Shown: positions 7,704 to 13,217 of the stretch, piece by piece | Numbering within the stretch: position 1 is the stretch's first letter | How the letters are laid out: each line of letters opens with the position of its first letter | Assembly: GCA_016215085.1 (NCBI GenBank) | Contig: JACRMD010000267.1 | Location: forward strand, 1 to 13,217 | DNA from: Solirubrobacterales bacterium | Lineage (GTDB): Bacteria > Actinomycetota > Thermoleophilia > Solirubrobacterales > Solirubrobacteraceae | Length of the DNA: 13,217 nucleotides | Direction: 5' to 3' | The notes under the pieces: model-generated | What the model was told of the DNA's origin: nothing | Database searches by the model: none | The model's input: only the letters and a program-made list of their open reading frames with translations | Program-made: the position numbers and the translations under genes

Positions 7704-9176
7704 ATGAACAAGCAGGCGCCCAGCCTCGGCAAGATCCTCACCATGGTGCTCTTCGCGCTGTCGTGCTTCGGCCTGCTGCTCTTCCTGTGGCTGAGCTTCG
7801 GCGGCCCGACGCCCCTGAAGCCGAAGGGCTACCGCGTGCAGGTCGGCTTCCAGGAGGCCACCCAGCTCGGGCTCGAGGCCGACGTGCGGATGGCCGGCGT
7901 GACGATCGGCAAGGTCCGCAAGAAGGAGCTCGACCCGCGCGGCCGCCAGAACCGCACGCTGGCCACGCTGGAGATCGACGACAAGTACGCGCCGATCGGG
8001 CGCGACACGCGCGCCATCCTGCGCCAGAAGACGCTGCTGGGGGAGACCTACGTCGAGCTCGCGCCCGGCCGGCCGGGCGCGCCGCGGCTGCCCGAGGGCG
8101 GCCGGCTGCCCGACGGCCAGGTCAAGCCCACCGTCGAGCTCGACAAGATCTACCAGGCACTGGACCCGCAGACCCGCAAGGGCTTCCGCAGCTGGCAGCA
8201 GGACATGGCCAAGGGGATCGACGCCCGCGGCGACGACCTCAACAGCGCGCTGGGCAGCCTGCCGTCCTTCGTGGAGGACGGCGGCGACGTGCTCGACGTG
8301 CTCGACCGCCAGGAGCTGGCCGTCCGCGGCCTGGTCTCCGGCACCGCCAAGGTGTTCGGCGCCGTGTCCCAGGACGAGGGGCAGCTGCGCAACGTCATCA
8401 CCGGCTCGGCGAGCGTGTTCGGCGAGACCGCGCGCCGCAACGACAAGCTCGCCGAGGTCTTCCGCGTCTTCCCGACGTTCCTGGACGAGTCGAAGCTGAC
8501 CTTCGCCCGGCTCGAGCGCTTCGCCCGCAAGACCGACCCGCTGGTCCGCGACCTGCGCCCGGCCATGCAGGACCTCGCGCCGACGCTGGAGGACGTGCGC
8601 GCGATGGCGCCCGACCTCGAGCGCACCTTCCGCAACCTCGGGCCGCTCATCGACGCCTCGAAGACCGGCCTGCCGGCCCTGCGCCAGGTCCTCGACGGCA
8701 CCAAGCCGCTGCTCGGCCAGGTGCAGCCGTTCCTCCAGGAGCTCAACCCGATCCTGCAGTGGCTGGAGTACAACCAGTCGCTGGTCGGCGACTTCTTCAC
8801 CAACGGCGCGGGCGCGCTCGTGGACACCGTGCCGACGCGCACGGATGCCGAGCGCGGGCACTACCTGCGCCAGTGGGGCCCGACCGGCACGGAGACCGCG
8901 GCGATCTGGACCTCGCGGCCGAAGACCAACCGCGGCAACGCCTACCTCGGGCCGGCGGCGGGCACGGGGCCCGAGCACGCCAAGCGGATGATCCTGCCGA
9001 GCTTCGACTGCGCGAACTCGGGCGGCGAGCGCCAGACGAAGATCCCGCAGGGCGACGAGAAGTCGACCAGCGACGACCCGTCCTGCTTCGTCCAGGGCGA
9101 CCTGCCGGCGCCCGACGGGACGCTCGGCAGGTACCCGGACATCAAGCGGGCCGACTACTCCAAGCCCGGCAGCTGA
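7704..9176 (+). CDS. MCE family protein, subunit 6 of 6
   Basis: 490 residues. An N-terminal membrane helix (about 10-31) contains C21, but A-L-S-C is a poor lipobox and hydrophobic residues continue past it. The MCE domain spans about 43-122 (core E-A-D-V-R-M-A-G-V-T-I-G-K-V). The motif L-D-P-Q-T-R-K-G-F and A-R-G-D-D-L follow, then helices with N-L-G-P-L-I-D-A-S-K and a conserved-looking L-N-P-I-L-Q-W-L-E-Y segment, and a tail with C436 and C461. The ATG lies 3 bases after the previous stop, the only non-overlapping junction in the operon; only a weak GGGGA is upstream. The gene ends the operon: a hairpin follows directly, and the next gene is convergent. No Mas-type gene follows as in mycobacterial mce operons. 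Confidence 0.93.
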   Translation: MNKQAPSLGKILTMVLFALSCFGLLLFLWLSFGGPTPLKPKGYRVQVGFQEATQLGLEADVRMAGVTIGKVRKKELDPRGRQNRTLATLEIDDKYAPIGRDTRAILRQKTLLGETYVELAPGRPGAPRLPEGGRLPDGQVKPTVELDKIYQALDPQTRKGFRSWQQDMAKGIDARGDDLNSALGSLPSFVEDGGDVLDVLDRQELAVRGLVSGTAKVFGAVSQDEGQLRNVITGSASVFGETARRNDKLAEVFRVFPTFLDESKLTFARLERFARKTDPLVRDLRPAMQDLAPTLEDVRAMAPDLERTFRNLGPLIDASKTGLPALRQVLDGTKPLLGQVQPFLQELNPILQWLEYNQSLVGDFFTNGAGALVDTVPTRTDAERGHYLRQWGPTGTETAAIWTSRPKTNRGNAYLGPAAGTGPEHAKRMILPSFDCANSGGERQTKIPQGDEKSTSDDPSCFVQGDLPAPDGTLGRYPDIKRADYSKPGS

Positions 9177-9205
9177 GCGAGTCGCGCCACCCCAACGCGA
9201 CTCGC
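9177..9205. terminator. Hairpin terminator between convergent genes
   Basis: A perfect 10-bp inverted repeat GCGAGTCGCG (9177-9186) and CGCGACTCGC (9196-9205) with a 9-base loop begins at the base after the stop of the last MCE gene and lies 15 bases from the stop of the convergent regulator. There is no T-tract on either side, as is usual in high-GC actinobacteria. It most likely terminates the MCE operon and may work in both directions. Confidence 0.75.
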
Positions 9206-9220
9206 AAGCCTCTGCCGCGG

Positions 9221-9901
9221 CTAGGCGACCTCGGCCTCGCGGACGGCCAGCGGCGCCAGCGCGTCCAGGAACGCCTCGGCGACGGACTCGTCGCCCACGA
9301 TCTCGAGCTCGGTGCGCGAGGCGTCGGGGCCCAGGGCCTCGACCCACGCGCGCTCGGGACCGGTGATCTTCACGTCGGCCTCGGGGGCCGAGCGCTCGAC
9401 GACCGTGACCCGGCCGTGGCGCGCGGTCAGCACGTAGCGCTTCATGTCGCCCGCGCGGCGGACGACGGTGACCTCGACCATGCCCTCGAACGAGCGGGGC
9501 ATCGCGAGGCCGGGCAGCGTGCGCAGGATCGCGCCGATGTCGATGGACTCGTCAGGACGTGGCGGCGACCAGGCCCACCGCGCGCCCCAGCGCGCGAGCG
9601 CGCCGACGACGGGCAGGAGGTCACGGGCACGCTCGGTCAGCTCGTAGTCCACGCGCGGCGGGACCTCGCGGTACCGCTGGCGGGTGAGCAGGCCGTCGGC
9701 GACCATGCGGTTCAGCCGCGAGCGCAGCTGCTCGGTCGAGATGCCGGGCAGGACGCGCTGGAGCTCCACGAAGCGGCGCGGACCGGCGACGAGGTCGCGG
9801 ACGATGAGCAGCGTCCACTTGTCGCCGACGAGGTCGAGCGCGCGGGCATCGGGCGCCCACTGATTGTACGGGTGCCGCTTGGGGGGTGGGACGGACGGAA
9901 T
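9221..9901 (-). CDS. HxlR-family regulator with C-terminal SCP2-like domain
   Basis: A predicted DNA-binding transcription factor of about 226 residues. Residues about 15-110 form an HxlR winged helix: A-L-D-L-V-G-D-K-W-T-L-L-I-V-R-D-L, G-P-R-R-F, the recognition part L-P-G-I-S-T-E-Q-L-R-S-R-L and the wing ending in V-D-Y-E-L-T. Residues about 115-226 resemble an SCP2 sterol-carrier-like domain (A-D-V-K-I-T-G-P near its middle, then a final A-E-A-F-L-D-A-L helix). The cysteine that many HxlR proteins have before Pro at the start of the fold is Ala here (Q-W-A-P), so thiol sensing at that site is unlikely. No ATG, GTG or TTG lies in frame between 9770 and 10090; ATT at 9901-9899, 6 bases after AGGGAGG, is the best start. 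It converges on the MCE operon, so control of lipid transport is possible but unproven. Confidence 0.8.
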   Translation of the reverse strand: MPSVPPPKRHPYNQWAPDARALDLVGDKWTLLIVRDLVAGPRRFVELQRVLPGISTEQLRSRLNRMVADGLLTRQRYREVPPRVDYELTERARDLLPVVGALARWGARWAWSPPRPDESIDIGAILRTLPGLAMPRSFEGMVEVTVVRRAGDMKRYVLTARHGRVTVVERSAPEADVKITGPERAWVEALGPDASRTELEIVGDESVAEAFLDALAPLAVREAEVA

Positions 9902-9907
9902 GGCGGG

Positions 9908-9914
9908 CCTCCCT
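9908..9914 (-). promoter_or_regulatory. Shine-Dalgarno AGGGAGG before the ATT start
   Basis: AGGGAGG reads on the - strand from 9914 to 9908 and is followed by six bases and then ATT in the regulator frame. Its quality and spacing are what decide the proposed non-canonical start; the nearest in-frame canonical codons are TTG at 10093 (about 64 residues upstream) and GTG at 9769 (inside the winged helix). Confidence 0.55.
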
Positions 9915-10155
9915 GAGGTGCCGGGACGGATGGGACAACCCTCAGCCGAAGGCGAGCATACCCCTGTGGGAGACCGATCGCGCCGGTTTCCAGGGGTTCT
10001 GGACGCCTGTTCTAGTGCACCCCAGAGTTCCCTGCACTCCCACGGGTTCCTGCGTCGCCCACTCCTTGGTGCATCGTCGGCAGTTTGCCGCAAGATCGAC
10101 GGTCGTTCGACGTTTGAGCAGCCGAATGGGGTCGCGCGGGGCGGCCCCGGAGGAC

Positions 10156-10161
10156 GGGAGG
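10156..10161 (+). promoter_or_regulatory. Shine-Dalgarno GGGAGG
   Basis: GGGAGG lies 7 bases before the ATG at 10169 and fixes the start of the isomerase-like gene in preference to open reading frame extending further upstream. Confidence 0.7.
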
Positions 10162-10168
10162 CACCTCG

Positions 10169-10828
10169 ATGGGCGACGTCATCTCGCTGGCGCAGCGGCG
10201 CAGGGCGCGCCGTCCCGCACCGTCCCGGCAGCGGCCGCGGGCGACGTTCTCCTTCGACCTCGCCTCGCCCTTCACCTACCTCGCGGCCGAGCGCGCCGAG
10301 CGGCTCTTCGCCGACCTGCAGTGGCGCCCGGCCATCTCCGAGGCGCTGCACCGGCGCGACCTCGCGACCGACCCGGCGGCGTGCGAGCGCACCAAGGCGC
10401 TGGCCGAGGAGCGCGCGCTGTCGCTCGGGATGCCGATGGTGTGGCCCGACGGGTTCCCCGACGCGGGGCGGCGCGCGATGCGGGTCGCGTCGCTGGCCGC
10501 GGAGCTCCGGCGCGCCGCGCCGTTCGTGCTCGCGGCGGGGCGGCTGGCCTTCTGCGGCGGCTTCGACCTCGACGAGCCCGAGACGCTGGCCGAGGCGGCG
10601 GCGGCCGCGGGCCTGCCGCTGGACGCGGCGCTGGAGGCGGCGCGCGACGAGGGCCGTGACGCGGCGATGGAGGCCGAGGGCCGGCGGCTGCTCGCGCTCG
10701 GCGCCGACCGCCTGCCGGCGCTGCGCGCGGGGCGGCTGCTGGTCTGCGGCGAGGAGCGGCTGGCCGAGGCGGCGCTCGCGTGGCGCTCGCTCGACGGGGC
10801 GGTGGCCGCGCGGCCCCTCGGCGCCTAG
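10169..10828 (+). CDS. DsbA-like thioredoxin-fold protein, HCCA isomerase/GST-kappa type
   Basis: 219 residues. After a basic, probably disordered N-terminus of about 25 residues (QRRRARRP...), the motif F-S-F-D-L-A-S-P-F-T-Y-L begins the first strand and helix of the 2-hydroxychromene-2-carboxylate isomerase/GST-kappa branch of the DsbA family; Ser33 sits where these enzymes carry their active-site Ser and no CxxC is present. A helical insert follows, including S-L-G-M-P-M-V-W-P-D-G-F-P, then the second half of the thioredoxin fold with D-R-L-P-A-L, the cis-Pro position. Known members isomerise aromatic degradation intermediates using glutathione; the substrate here cannot be told, and actinobacteria generally lack glutathione. 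It has no signal peptide and is probably cytoplasmic. The start is fixed by GGGAGG; a strong hairpin follows its stop. Confidence 0.75.
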   Translation: MGDVISLAQRRRARRPAPSRQRPRATFSFDLASPFTYLAAERAERLFADLQWRPAISEALHRRDLATDPAACERTKALAEERALSLGMPMVWPDGFPDAGRRAMRVASLAAELRRAAPFVLAAGRLAFCGGFDLDEPETLAEAAAAAGLPLDAALEAARDEGRDAAMEAEGRRLLALGADRLPALRAGRLLVCGEERLAEAALAWRSLDGAVAARPLGA

Positions 10829-10844
10829 GCCCGCCGCGTCGAAC

Positions 10845-10879
10845 GCAACGAAAGCCGGAATAGTTCCGGCTTTCGTTGC
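10845..10879. terminator. Perfect 16-bp hairpin after the isomerase-like gene
   Basis: GCAACGAAAGCCGGAA (10845-10860) and its exact complement TTCCGGCTTTCGTTGC (10864-10879) are separated by TAG. It begins 17 bases after the stop at 10828. There is no T-run after it, but the strong stem suits an intrinsic terminator, possibly bidirectional. Its exactness and A/T content also fit a dispersed palindromic repeat. Confidence 0.7.
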
Positions 10880-10962
10880 ACTCAACCGGCGAGCACGCGC
10901 GTCGGGACCTCGGCCGGCCACGATCGCTGGCACACCCGGGTCCGGTCCGTCACCATGGCCCG
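10880..10962. other. Leader before the adenylate cyclase gene
   Basis: These 83 bases lie between the hairpin and the chosen GTG start. They include an 8-base palindrome GGCCGGCC (10912-10919 or thereabouts) and an ATG at 10955 that is out of frame with the cyclase. No clear Shine-Dalgarno or promoter is visible, so both the promoter and the exact start remain uncertain. Confidence 0.3.
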
Positions 10963-12513
10963 GTGCTCCGTGGCCCTCTGCACTGGGCGTATCGCCGCTT
11001 CGGACCCGCCTACCCGCGGCTGGCGGTCCTCGGGGTCCTGTCGCTGTCGTTCTTCGTGGTGGCCGGCGGCGTGTGGCTGCTGGACCTCTGCGTCGACCTC
11101 GACGGGGGCGAGTTCTGGCGGATCTTCCTGGTGACGATGGCCATGTCGGTGGTCGAGGCGGTCACCGCGTTCCTGGTGCTGTCGAAGCTGCTGCGCCCGG
11201 CCGACCCGTGGCTGCAGGGCGAGCGCGCCCCCGAGGACGCGGTCGCGGCGTGGCGCGCGGTCGCCGGCATGCCGCAGGACTTCCTCACGTTCGGGCGCTT
11301 CGTCCCCGTGGTGTTCAACGTCCTGCCCGTCGCGCTCTTCATCACCTGGGAGCTCGACGAGGGGCTGTTCCCGGCGTTGCCGATCGTCATCGCCGGCGTG
11401 GCGGTCGTCCTGCTCTACGGCGTGTTCGTGCGCTTCTTCGGGCTGGAGATGATCGGCCGGCCGGTGCTCGAGGAGGTCTCCTGCGAGCTGCCCGACGGCG
11501 CCGAGCTCGGCAGCGCGACCGTCCCGCTGGTCTTGCCGTCGGCGACTGTCCAGATCTTCACGTTCTTGTCGGCGCCGTTCGCGTCGCCCGAGGACTCGGG
11601 CCTGGACCAGCTCGGCCTCGGCGTCGTCGTGACGATCGCGGTGTCGTTCACGCTGTCGCTCGAGCTCTCGGGGCTGCTGCTGCGGTCGATCGTCGAGCCG
11701 ATCCACGACCTCCAGCAGGGCACGCGGCGCGTCGCCGAGGGCGACCTGTCGGTGCGCGTGCCGGTGCTCGGGACCGACGAGACCGGCAAGCTCGCGGGCT
11801 CGTTCAACCAGATGGTCGCGGGCCTCGCCGAGCGCGAGCGCCTGCGCGAGGCCTTCGGGGCGTTCGTCGACCCGCACCTCGCCGAGCGCGTGCTCGTCGA
11901 GGGCACGGTGCTCGAGGGCGAGGAGGTCGAGGTCACGGTGCTGTTCCTCGACATCCGCGAGTTCACGGCGTTCGCCGAGCGGTCGACCGCGCGCGAGGTC
12001 GTCGAGCGCCTCAACGAGTTCTACGAGATCGTCGTCCCGGTGCTCGCCGCGCACGGCGGCCACGCCAACAAGTTCATCGGCGACGGGCTGCTCGGCGTCT
12101 TCGGCGCGCCCGACCGGCTGCCCGGCCACGCCGACTGCGCGCTGGAGGCCGCGCTGGAGATCGTCCGCTGCGTGCGCGAGCGCTACGGCGACGAGCTGCG
12201 CATCGGCATCGGCGTCAACTCGGGCCCGGTCGTGGCCGGCACCATCGGCGGCGGCGGCCGGCTCGAGTTCACGGTCATCGGCGACGCGGTCAACACCGCC
12301 GCCCGCGTCGAGGAGCTCACGCGGGACACGGGCGACGACGTGCTGGTGACCGCGGCCACCTGCGGCCTGCTCGAGCGCGCCCACGGCGGGTTCGTCGACC
12401 GCGGCGAGACGGTGCTCAAGGGCAAGACCGAGCGCGTCCGGCTCCACGCCCCGGTGCGCGCGGCCGCGCCGACGGCGCCCACGCCGCGCGCGCTGCGCGC
12501 CGTGCGCCGCTAG
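10963..12513 (+). CDS. Membrane adenylate cyclase: six helices, HAMP, class IIIb catalytic domain
   Basis: 516 residues; predicted to make cAMP from ATP on the cytoplasmic side. Six hydrophobic helices lie at about 20-42, 53-73, 112-129, 138-156, 189-207 and 217-240, followed by a HAMP linker (about 241-293: E-P-I-H-D-L ... E-G-D-L-S-V-R-V) and a class III cyclase domain (about 322-500). Metal-binding Asp are D330 (F-L-D-I-R-E-F-T) and D374 (K-F-I-G-D-G); K370 is the adenine-binding Lys; N444 and R448 (D-A-V-N-T-A-A-R) are the transition-state residues. The second specificity position is Thr437 instead of Asp, the class IIIb signature. All catalytic residues are present, and a partner would be another copy, since these enzymes act as homodimers. 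The layout matches the mycobacterial Rv1318c/Rv3645 group. GTG 10963 was chosen because the longer TTG frame begins inside the hairpin. Confidence 0.9.
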   Translation: MLRGPLHWAYRRFGPAYPRLAVLGVLSLSFFVVAGGVWLLDLCVDLDGGEFWRIFLVTMAMSVVEAVTAFLVLSKLLRPADPWLQGERAPEDAVAAWRAVAGMPQDFLTFGRFVPVVFNVLPVALFITWELDEGLFPALPIVIAGVAVVLLYGVFVRFFGLEMIGRPVLEEVSCELPDGAELGSATVPLVLPSATVQIFTFLSAPFASPEDSGLDQLGLGVVVTIAVSFTLSLELSGLLLRSIVEPIHDLQQGTRRVAEGDLSVRVPVLGTDETGKLAGSFNQMVAGLAERERLREAFGAFVDPHLAERVLVEGTVLEGEEVEVTVLFLDIREFTAFAERSTAREVVERLNEFYEIVVPVLAAHGGHANKFIGDGLLGVFGAPDRLPGHADCALEAALEIVRCVRERYGDELRIGIGVNSGPVVAGTIGGGGRLEFTVIGDAVNTAARVEELTRDTGDDVLVTAATCGLLERAHGGFVDRGETVLKGKTERVRLHAPVRAAAPTAPTPRALRAVRR

Positions 12514-12523
12514 GGCCGGCCCT
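12512..12523. other. 12-bp palindrome between convergent stops
   Basis: AGGGCCGGCCCT is a perfect palindrome that starts inside the cyclase TAG and ends 5 bases before the stop of the convergent gene. The two genes are only 15 bases apart. Without a loop it is not a good terminator by itself; it may simply reflect GC-rich sequence. Confidence 0.25.
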
Positions 12524-12528
12524 GGCCG

Positions 12529-13217
12529 CTACGGGCAGGCGTCGGTCAGTTGCGCGGTGAGCAGGCCGGCCACGTCGCCGGCGAGCGGCAGCGTCCCCAG
12601 CACCGGCAGCGCCTGGCCGTCGACCGCGGCGCACACGCTGCTCAGCGTCGACTGGATCGTGGCCACCTGCGCGGCCGTGCCGGCCTGCGCGGTCGCGAGC
12701 GCGGTGACGTCGACCGCGCCGAGCTGCGCCTGGGCCGCGGCGAGCTGCGCCTGGGTCGTGGTCAGGTCGGCGTGCTGGCCGTCGATCGCGGTGGCGCCGA
12801 GGCCGTCGGGTCCGGCGCCCAGGGCGGCGGTGACGTTGTCGACGGTTGCGGCGAGCGCGGGAACGTCGACGCCGCCGAGGGCGGTCCGGACGTCGTCGAG
12901 CCCGGCCGCGAGGGTCGTCGTCGTCCCGGTCAGCCCGGCCACCGTGCCCTGCAGGCCGGCGAGCTGCGCGAGCGCCGAGGTGATCGAGCTCGTCAGCGCC
13001 GGCGGCAGGTCGCCCGTCAGCGACTGCCCGGAGAGGACCGCCACCGTGGCGGTCAGCGCCGACGAGAGGTCGCCGACGCGGGTGGCCAGCGCGCCGACGG
13101 CCGAGGGGTCGGTCGCGCCGAGGGCCGCCTCGAGCGCGCACAGCCGCCCGAGCGCGGACGACGAGGTCGCGCACGAGCCCAGCTGCGCGGCCACCGCCGC
13201 GGCCTGCCCGGCGGCGT
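12529..13217 (-). CDS. Ala/Thr-rich heptad-repeat protein, N-terminus beyond window
   Basis: At least 229 residues are open to the window edge; a GTG at 13194 is in frame, but the reading continues upstream (AAGQAAAVAAQ), so the true start is probably outside. I do not recognise the family. The sequence is almost entirely Ala, Leu, Thr, Gly, Val, Asp and Gln, with heptad spacing of Leu/Val and segments such as TTTQAQLAAAQAQLGA, consistent with long helices or a coiled coil. Four cysteines occur, two near the visible start (S-C, L-C) and two near the end (V-C, and A-C-P as the last residues), suggesting disulfides and an extracytoplasmic place. No membrane helix or catalytic motif is visible. 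It converges on the cyclase gene. A secreted or envelope protein is the best guess, with low certainty. Confidence 0.6.
   Translation of the reverse strand, partial: AAGQAAAVAAQLGSCATSSSALGRLCALEAALGATDPSAVGALATRVGDLSSALTATVAVLSGQSLTGDLPPALTSSITSALAQLAGLQGTVAGLTGTTTTLAAGLDDVRTALGGVDVPALAATVDNVTAALGAGPDGLGATAIDGQHADLTTTQAQLAAAQAQLGAVDVTALATAQAGTAAQVATIQSTLSSVCAAVDGQALPVLGTLPLAGDVAGLLTAQLTDACP
12720..12755. repeat. Two 15-bp direct repeats, 21-bp period
   Basis: CGAGCTGCGCCTGGG occurs at 12720-12734 and 12741-12755. The 21-base period equals one heptad of the encoded - strand protein (QAQL-A repeated), so this is a recent or conserved duplication of a single coiled-coil heptad. Confidence 0.7.

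Larger units (their letters stand above)
9902..10168. other. Divergent intergenic region between regulator and isomerase-like gene
   Basis: These 267 bases separate the - strand regulator from the + strand isomerase-like gene and look clearly less GC-rich than the genes around them, as expected of a region holding two divergent promoters. A short dyad TCCAG-GGGTT-CTGGA lies at 9989-10003 and could be an operator. On the - strand TATGCT (9960-9955) resembles a -10 element, but no matching -35 is seen. A weak + strand pair TTGGTG (10066-10071) and CAAGAT (10091-10096) has a long 19-base spacer. No gene is supported here. Confidence 0.4.

Noticed and set aside
7755..7769. Lipobox in MCE subunit 6 (A-L-S-C21), as in MceE/LprK lipoproteins
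   Set aside because: Position -3 is Ala instead of Leu/Val/Ile, and the hydrophobic helix continues after the Cys, so an uncleaved anchor is more likely.
6060..9347. Very long open frame antisense to MCE subunits 5 and 6
   Set aside because: Its translation is Arg/Ala/Gly/His-biased with no domain, as expected of a shadow frame in GC-rich coding DNA; the + strand frames carry clear MCE domains.
9955..9960. TATGCT as a -10 promoter element for the regulator
   Set aside because: No -35 match at a suitable distance; a single hexamer is too weak.
10955..10957. ATG 10955 as cyclase start
   Set aside because: It is out of frame with the cyclase reading frame.
10876..10962. TTG 10876 as start of the cyclase
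   Set aside because: The codon lies within the right arm of the hairpin, and the added residues are His/Arg/Pro-rich and unlike the family.
12416..13174. Arg-rich open frame overlapping the last gene and the cyclase 3' end
   Set aside because: Low-complexity Arg/Gly translation, overlaps two better-supported genes.
1..13217. CRISPR arrays, tRNA or rRNA genes, insertion sequences, attachment sites
   Set aside because: No regularly spaced repeats, cloverleaf arms, rRNA-like conserved blocks, transposase motifs or flanking inverted repeats were seen on reading.

Overview
The window is very GC-rich, codes almost wall to wall and uses GTG starts freely, which points to a high-GC actinobacterium. 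Single-pass MCE proteins in a row of six, a six-helix membrane adenylate cyclase of the kind known from mycobacteria, and the lack of mycolate or Mas-type genes would fit a Thermoleophilia/Solirubrobacterales-like or other deep actinobacterial lineage. That placement is inference. No rRNA, tRNA, CRISPR array, phage gene or insertion sequence was seen.

Layout. (1) Positions 2-220 hold the 3' end of a DUF167/YggU-family gene. (2) Positions 304-9176 are one six-gene operon of different MCE (MlaD-domain) proteins on the + strand. Four of its junctions are 4-base ATGA/GTGA overlaps and the fifth is a 3-base gap. A clean hairpin follows at 9177-9205. (3) Positions 9221-9901 on the - strand, convergent with the operon, encode an HxlR-type winged-helix regulator fused to a C-terminal SCP2-like domain. 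It has no normal start codon; an ATT placed 6 bases after AGGGAGG is the best start. (4) Positions 10169-10828 (+) encode a thioredoxin-fold protein of the 2-hydroxychromene-2-carboxylate isomerase/GST-kappa type, followed by a perfect 16-bp hairpin. (5) Positions 10963-12513 (+) encode a six-helix membrane protein with a HAMP linker and a class III adenylate cyclase domain of the Lys/Thr (IIIb) type. (6) Positions 12529-13217 (-) hold the C-terminal part of an Ala/Thr-rich helical protein with heptad repeats, cut by the window edge.

How the genes may work together. Each MCE protein has one N-terminal membrane helix, one MCE domain, a shared helical region and a distinct C-terminal tail. By analogy with actinobacterial Mce systems, where MceA-F form a hetero-hexameric tunnel for lipids or sterols, the six would make one ring with one copy of each. 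No YrbE/MlaE permease, MlaF/MceG ATPase or Mas gene is in the window, so the energising part must lie elsewhere or upstream of the DUF167 gene. A notable shared trait is that all six proteins carry two cysteines near the C terminus and almost none elsewhere, suggesting one disulfide per subunit outside the cytoplasm. The neighbouring regulator with a possible lipid-binding SCP2 domain is a candidate lipid-responsive controller; this is inference.
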